In this document: piece after piece, positions 43,990-50,359 of the stretch
How the letters are laid out: each line of letters opens with the position of its first letter
How positions within the stretch are numbered: the stretch's first letter is position 1
NCBI GenBank assembly: GCA_002798255.1
Contig: NWQQ01000013.1
Location: 1 to 50,359, forward strand
Length of the DNA stretch: 50,359 nt
DNA from: Lysobacteraceae bacterium NML95-0200
Lineage (GTDB): Bacteria > Pseudomonadota > Gammaproteobacteria > Xanthomonadales > Xanthomonadaceae
Direction: 5' to 3'
Program-made: the position numbers and the translations under genes
Notes under the pieces: model-generated
Database searches by the model: none
What the model was told of the DNA's origin: nothing
Seen by the model: the letters and a program-made list of their open reading frames with translations, nothing else

Positions 43990-44178
43990 ATCGCTAATCT
44001 GTGGTTCTCATGAAAATATGGGCAGCTTAGCGATTTCTTCAAGCTCTTTGAAAACAGATGGTTAGAGGAGATAAGTGTGGCTGAAGAAGTTGCCTTACAC
44101 TTGCGGAATGTCTTTTGTGATGCTGTTAGCGAACCAGGATGCTTTAGGCCTTGTGCTGCTTAGGCTATACAAGAGGCC
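43990..44178 (+). promoter_or_regulatory. CRISPR leader
   Basis: The 189-bp A/T-richer stretch between cas2 and the first repeat. It should hold the array promoter and the integration signals. It opens with an inverted repeat (AATCGCTAA at 43989-43997, TTAGCGATT at 44027-44035) and a TTCAA...TTGAA palindrome at 44038-44052. No protein gene is convincing here. Confidence 0.75.
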
Positions 44179-47100
44179 GTGCCCGCCTCGCGCGGGCACG
44201 CGTGTTGAAACACCATGTTCGCGCAGGACGCGGAGAGCCGCCCTGCGTGCCCGCCTCGCGCGGGCACGCGTGTTGAAACTATGCCGCAATCCAGTACACA
44301 GGAGAGGGGTGGAGTGCCCGCCTCGCGCGGGCACGCGTGTTGAAACGACCACTGAGGACACCATGAACGTCATCCCCTTCGTGCCCGCCTCGCGCGGGCA
44401 CGCGTGTTGAAACCAAACGGATGGCTTGAGTTTGTCGATATACTCTCGTGCCCGCCTCGCGCGGGCACGCGTGTTGAAACAAGAATGATGATGGCGAGAA
44501 TGTAAGTTGGACGGGTGCCCGCCTCGCGCGGGCACGCGTGTTGAAACTTGGCGCTCAAATTCAGATGATGAATTTGAGAAAAGTGCCCGCCTCGCGCGGG
44601 CACGCGTGTTGAAACATCGCGATGGAGATGAGCGCATGAGTTATGTGACTGTGCCCGCCTCGCGCGGGCACGCGTGTTGAAACGTCCCGGCCGTGAGTCT
44701 GGCCAGCACCACGGCGGTGCCCGCCTCGCGCGGGCACGCGTGTTGAAACGCTGCCTGCCGGGGCGTTTGTCCCGGCCGTGAGGTGCCCGCCTCGCGCGGG
44801 CACGCGTGTTGAAACCGCTGGATGCTCTCCAGCCGCGAGGAGTTTGCCCGTGCCCGCCTCGCGCGGGCACGCGTGTTGAAACTGTGGATAGAGTGTGTGC
44901 TGCTGTGTTAACAACGTGCCCGCCTCGCGCGGGCACGCGTGTTGAAACGTGAAGAACATGGTCACCATTCTGGCCGAAGAACGTGCCCGCCTCGCGCGGG
45001 CACGCGTGTTGAAACCTTAGCTCATCAAGTAACGTGCATATTCGTCGATGTGCCCGCCTCGCGCGGGCACGCGTGTTGAAACGTATCCGCGCAACACACT
45101 GCGGCTGGCGGTGTCACGTGCCCGCCTCGCGCGGGCACGCGTGTTGAAACTTGTTAAGACCCATTTTACTGCCTGTTGAGTAGCGTGCCCGCCTCGCGCG
45201 GGCACGCGTGTTGAAACTACTTACTCCTGCCCATTGCGGGCTTTGTACCCGGGTGCCCGCCTCGCGCGGGCACGCGTGTTGAAACTGCTTTGCACATATC
45301 TTTAGATTTGTCAAGCAAAAGTGCCCGCCTCGCGCGGGCACGCGTGTTGAAACAATCAAACCGCGCAGGGTGCTGATGCCCTCACGGTGCCCGCCTCGCG
45401 CGGGCACGCGTGTTGAAACCGCTCTTTGACAAAGGCCATGAAGCTGAAGCCCTTGCCCGTGCCCGCCTCGCGCGGGCACGCGTGTTGAAACAGGCAGAAG
45501 CTGCAATATGCCCGCGATGTTCGGGGTGCCCGCCTCGCGCGGGCACGCGTGTTGAAACAATGGGTTGTAAGCGATGGTGCGCTTACTCAACAGTGCCCGC
45601 CTCGCGCGGGCACGCGTGTTGAAACGTCCAAATCGGCGACAGGCAGGCCATCACCGTATGTGCCCGCCTCGCGCGGGCACGCGTGTTGAAACCTGTTCAC
45701 GGCGCAAAAGATGTAAAAGTCGGCACGTGCCCGCCTCGCGCGGGCACGCGTGTTGAAACAGGATGGATACGGTGGCGCGGTCGGCAGCGGGGGGTGCCCG
45801 CCTCGCGCGGGCACGCGTGTTGAAACAATGGCAAGACGGACACGATATTGGCGCGTGTCCGGTGCCCGCCTCGCGCGGGCACGCGTGTTGAAACTCCTTA
45901 GCGGGTACGTTCGCCGCGCTGGACGGGAAGTGCCCGCCTCGCGCGGGCACGCGTGTTGAAACGGCAAAAACCGCTACTGGTGCGAGGCACTGCCGCGTGC
46001 CCGCCTCGCGCGGGCACGCGTGTTGAAACTCGCTGGCTGGCGACGATGAAGCGCCGGAGGCATGTGCCCGCCTCGCGCGGGCACGCGTGTTGAAACCTGT
46101 CTGTGCCCCGAGTCATTGCGGGGCAACTCCTGTGCCCGCCTCGCGCGGGCACGCGTGTTGAAACAACCGGAGCTGGCGCTGGCCGTAGCAGCAATGCCGT
46201 GCCCGCCTCGCGCGGGCACGCGTGTTGAAACGTCGCCGAGACGCCGATCGCACAGCCGGGGTTTGTGCCCGCCTCGCGCGGGCACGCGTGTTGAAACCGC
46301 GCTCATCTTCATTTCGAGCTGCGAAGCGTCGGTGCCCGCCTCGCGCGGGCACGCGTGTTGAAACGTTTACTTCAATTTGTGAAATGTTGGCGAGTGCGTG
46401 CCCGCCTCGCGCGGGCACGCGTGTTGAAACTCCAGCATCGGGAGGTGCTGGCCGAGCCGGATATGTGCCCGCCTCGCGCGGGCACGCGTGTTGAAACTAC
46501 TTGCCGCAAGGAAAAAAGCTACGCATCGCGCGTGCCCGCCTCGCGCGGGCACGCGTGTTGAAACCTCTTGATGCCGCCCGCGCCTGGACGCGGGCAGGTG
46601 CCCGCCTCGCGCGGGCACGCGTGTTGAAACGTTTTCCCGCCCTCAGTCGTGCGAGGGATGATGTGTGCCCGCCTCGCGCGGGCACGCGTGTTGAAACTTC
46701 TGATTGCGTTGGCAAGTGCTGATAGCGGCAGGTGCCCGCCTCGCGCGGGCACGCGTGTTGAAACCGGCGGCCACCGCATCATTGACAGCGGTTTCCACGT
46801 GCCCGCCTCGCGCGGGCACGCGTGTTGAAACCTGACTCCCGAGCTACAGGGATTGGAGTTCAAGCAGTGCCCGCCTCGCGCGGGCACGCGTGTTGAAACA
46901 CGCAATCAGCAGGGCGATGGCAATGAGGATGAGTGCCCGCCTCGCGCGGGCACGCGTGTTGAAACATCAAGAAAAGGTTGCAACCGGGCTTTTGATGACT
47001 CGTGCCCGCCTCGCGCGGGCACGCGTGTTGAAACAGCGGATGATTAACTCATCAGATAACGCGCGAATGTGCCCGCCTCGCGCGGGCACGCGTGTTGAAA

Positions 47101-50100
47101 CCAGCTGGTTGACCCAGCCTGCGGCGGGGGCTTCGGTGCCCGCCTCGCGCGGGCACGCGTGTTGAAACTCTTGCCGCAACAATGATGATGTATCGCGGCG
47201 GGGTGCCCGCCTCGCGCGGGCACGCGTGTTGAAACAGCACGAAAACGTAGCTGGCGATGTATGGCCAGCGTGCCCGCCTCGCGCGGGCACGCGTGTTGAA
47301 ACGCGTTTTGCGAGCGTACATTTTTGCCTATTGCGAACATGTGCCCGCCTCGCGCGGGCACGCGTGTTGAAACTGCGCCTGTCTTTGATGACAGGCCGGT
47401 ACAATCCGTGCCCGCCTCGCGCGGGCACGCGTGTTGAAACCCATCTTTGGATGCCTGCATTGCTACGGCTGGCCGGTGCCCGCCTCGCGCGGGCACGCGT
47501 GTTGAAACGGTATAACCGGCAAAGCATAACGGAGCGCCCCAAGTGCCCGCCTCGCGCGGGCACGCGTGTTGAAACGACTGGCAGAGCGGTTCGGTATTCG
47601 CTATCGGAGTGCCCGCCTCGCGCGGGCACGCGTGTTGAAACGACTGGCAGAGCGGTTCGGTATTCGCTATCGGAGTGCCCGCCTCGCGCGGGCACGCGTG
47701 TTGAAACTCAGGTCAAGTCGTAAGTGGACACATCAAAAGAACGTGCCCGCCTCGCGCGGGCACGCGTGTTGAAACTTGGGTGGGTACTCGGCTCCTGCGA
47801 TTGATCCAGTGTGCCCGCCTCGCGCGGGCACGCGTGTTGAAACTAGAGCGGGTTGGCCGGGGTCTGCAGCAGGGCAGTGCCCGCCTCGCGCGGGCACGCG
47901 TGTTGAAACTGATGTGACGATGGATGCGGTTAAATATCTTGAGGTGCCCGCCTCGCGCGGGCACGCGTGTTGAAACCCGCCCGCAATGCCGCGCCTAAAA
48001 GTAAGCCGAAGTGCCCGCCTCGCGCGGGCACGCGTGTTGAAACGGGGGGATGGTGTGCTGCCCGGTGTAGTTGAGCGGTGCCCGCCTCGCGCGGGTACGC
48101 GTGTTGAAACCTCCATGCGGTGCAAGAGGTAGCTGGAAATCGCCGGTGCCCGCCTCGCGCGGGCACGCGTGTTGAAACAGACAGTGCAAACCCCTGCAAA
48201 ACGTCGTTTTTTTGTGCCCGCCTCGCGCGGGCACGCGTGTTGAAACGCTGATGGCTGCCGGGATGCTGCAACTGTCCGAGGGTGCCCGCCTCGCGCGGGC
48301 ACGCGTGTTGAAACTTGGGCTTGTCTCTTGTGACCACACATTTTGCCGGTGCCCGCCTCGCGCGGGCACGCGTGTTGAAACAGGTCGGCATGGCGCTGCA
48401 CAGTACCGAAAGCCATGTGCCCGCCTCGCGCGGGCACGCGTGTTGAAACCCGATACCATCAACGCATCCCACGCCATCGCCTTCGTGCCCGCCTCGCGCG
48501 GGCACGCGTGTTGAAACTGCCTCTCGCGCTGGTACTGAGCGTAAAGCTGAGTGCCCGCCTCGCGCGGGCACGCGTGTTGAAACTTCGGCAGACTGTAAGC
48601 CTCATCTACTGTCCGATGTGCCCGCCTCGCGCGGGCACGCGTGTTGAAACAAAAATGACGATGGCGAGAATGTAAGTTGGACGGCCGTGCCCGCCTCGCG
48701 CGGGCACGCGTGTTGAAACATCAGCCCCTGCAACCCGGCAGGCGGTTGCGGCGGGTGCCCGCCTCGCGCGGGCACGCGTGTTGAAACCATCAAAATCAAA
48801 TAACACCCCTGAAGATTAAAGTGCCCGCCTCGCGCGGGCACGCGTGTTGAAACTGGTGGGCGCTCGGCGGGATGGGGGAGCGGCTGGGGTGCCCGCCTCG
48901 CGCGGGCACGCGTGTTGAAACTTTGCAGGGAAAGTTGACAAACAGATAGCTATCAGTGCCCGCCTCGCGCGGGCACGCGTGTTGAAACACTTGCATTGCT
49001 GATTTGCGACTCACTTCATGGTAGTGCCCGCCTCGCGCGGGCACGCGTGTTGAAACTGGCGTGCTCGGCGCGTTACCCGGCAGATTGCCCGTGCCCGCCT
49101 CGCGCGGGCACGCGTGTTGAAACCACAAATGAGGTGACGCTCACTCTCAGTAATCGGGTGCCCGCCTCGCGCGGGCACGCGTGTTGAAACCTGGCAAGAG
49201 CTGGAGCCCGAACCCAAAACCGAGGTGCCCGCCTCGCGCGGGCACGCGTGTTGAAACCGGTATACGCAAATTCATCTTCTGAAGTCGTCCGTGCCCGCCT
49301 CGCGCGGGCACGCGTGTTGAAACGATGAAATTACATGGGATTGAAATAATGGGATAAGTGCCCGCCTCGCGCGGGCACGCGTGTTGAAACGGCACCCAGC
49401 AGCGGTTGGCACCTGGGCGCGCTTGTGCCCGCCTCGCGCGGGCACGCGTGTTGAAACGCGCAGGCTATCCTAATCATATCGACGTGGTATGTGCCCGCCT
49501 CGCGCGGGCACGCGTGTTGAAACGCGGCATGGGATAGTTCGGCGTGGATTTGCAGCAGGTGCCCGCCTCGCGCGGGCACGCGTGTTGAAACGTCAAGCTG
49601 GAAGAATGGTTGATGGAGCTGCTGGAGTGCCCGCCTCGCGCGGGCACGCGTGTTGAAACTGCGCCTGTCTTTGATGACAGGCCGGTACAATCCGTGCCCG
49701 CCTCGCGCGGGCACGCGTGTTGAAACACCAACCCGCCGGCCAGCACAACCGTGGCTGGCGGTGCCCGCCTCGCGCGGGCACGCGTGTTGAAACGTTGGGC
49801 TCAATGATATAGGGCTGCGTGCCCTCTGTGCCCGCCTCGCGCGGGCACGCGTGTTGAAACTATACTGGCTTGCAGCTTTTGCGCCGCAGCCTTGGTGCCC
49901 GCCTCGCGCGGGCACGCGTGTTGAAACAGCGTGTTGCTGCGCCTGCCGGTCGAGCTGGTGAGTGCCCGCCTCGCGCGGGCACGCGTGTTGAAACGGCGGC
50001 GGCTTGATGTCCCAGGGCAAGCCTGACACGTGCCCGCCTCGCGCGGGCACGCGTGTTGAAACCGTCGTACTCTCGGGCAGGCCGAGTGCGGCCACGATGT

Positions 50101-50359
50101 GCCCGCCTCGCGCGGGCACGCGTGTTGAAACTCGCATTTGATGCAGAAGTCCATGCGCTGCTCCGGTGCCCGCCTCGCGCGGGCACGCGTGTTGAAACTC
50201 TCCCGTGGTGAACGGCAGGCACGCGAGGCCATGTGCCCGCCTCGCGCGGGCACGCGTGTTGAAACTCTCCCGTGGTGAACGGCAGGCACGCGAGGCCATG
50301 TGCCCGCCTCGCGCGGGCACGCGTGTTGAAACTCTCCCGTGGTGAACGGCAGGCACGCG
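44179..50359 (+). CRISPR. Type I-C CRISPR array, at least 92 repeats, truncated by window end
   Basis: I counted 92 full 33-nt repeats (first 44179-44211, last 50300-50332) and 91 complete spacers plus a partial one. Each repeat is stem GTGCCCGC, loop CTCGC, stem GCGGGCAC, then tail GCGTGTTGAAAC. Spacers are mostly 33-35 nt, up to 39. Repeats are nearly invariant; repeat 59 (48078-48110) has C to T in the second stem arm. Orientation follows the leader at 43990 and the GTTGAAAC 3' end, so transcription is rightward. Duplicate spacers occur at 47576/47642, 47374/49660 and 50199/50266/50333. Long reading frames across the array merely translate the repeats. Confidence 0.99.

Noticed and set aside
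44038-44050. IHF site in the CRISPR leader
   Set aside because: TTCAAGCTCTTTG departs from the consensus in both halves (no WATCAA, no TTR), so I do not call it.
44075-50356. Dozens of long open frames on both strands with repeated VSTRVPARGGH or CPPRAGTRVET strings
   Set aside because: These are translations of the CRISPR repeats; 33-nt repeats and spacers near 34 nt keep frames open. They are not proteins.

Overview
The window reads as chromosomal DNA of a gammaproteobacterium of the Lysobacteraceae (Xanthomonadaceae) type. The evidence is high GC, a tryptophan 2,3-dioxygenase whose key residues fall on the same numbers as the Xanthomonas campestris enzyme (H55, R117, H240, T254), petABC followed by sspA-sspB, a 950-residue TonB receptor, and the smpB / ratA-rnfH divergon. 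Genus cannot be fixed from this alone.

Positions 1-35716 are mostly ordinary chromosome. In order: trpS; a 700-bp repeat-filled gap; a 2-oxo acid dehydrogenase operon (E1alpha-E1beta-E2, minus strand); a TonB receptor; kynA plus a CbiM-like membrane protein; miaB; a lytic transglycosylase; petABC (cytochrome bc1); sspA-sspB; a 2OG-Fe(II) oxygenase; a rhomboid protease; tRNA-Cys and tRNA-Gly flanked by two dead transposase fragments; a flavoprotein with mgtE; an outer-membrane protein divergent from a small copper-chaperone-like protein; rhlE; a DUF502 protein; tgt; sstT; an S9 peptidase; an M14-type peptidase; a lipoprotein; an S41 peptidase with a LolA-like partner; and smpB / ratA-rnfH. Two diverged copies of a hairpin-rich dispersed repeat (1710-1935 and 29883-30098) show paired compensatory substitutions.

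Positions 35717-50359 hold a complete type I-C CRISPR-Cas locus in the order cas3-cas5-cas8c-cas7-cas4-cas1-cas2, then a leader and an array of at least 92 repeats that runs off the window end. Three exact copies of the Neisseria DNA uptake sequence lie in cas8c and cas4, which suggests the cassette came from a Neisseriaceae donor and was inserted downstream of rnfH.

The most interesting element is the 320-bp gap between cas3 and cas5. It contains a strong promoter, an unannotated GTG-started 45-codon ORF with a basic N-terminus and hydrophobic C-terminus, and then a degenerate CRISPR repeat, a short spacer-like segment and a second degenerate repeat. The first 11 nt of the spacer-like segment match a site beside a TTC PAM at 38234-38247. 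The only mismatch is at position 6, which type I effectors do not read. That PAM directly abuts the -35 box of the promoter. This is the architecture expected of a CRISPR-regulated toxin-antitoxin (CreTA-like) module or a crRNA-like autorepressor, here in a type I-C locus whose own Cas5 would be the processing enzyme.
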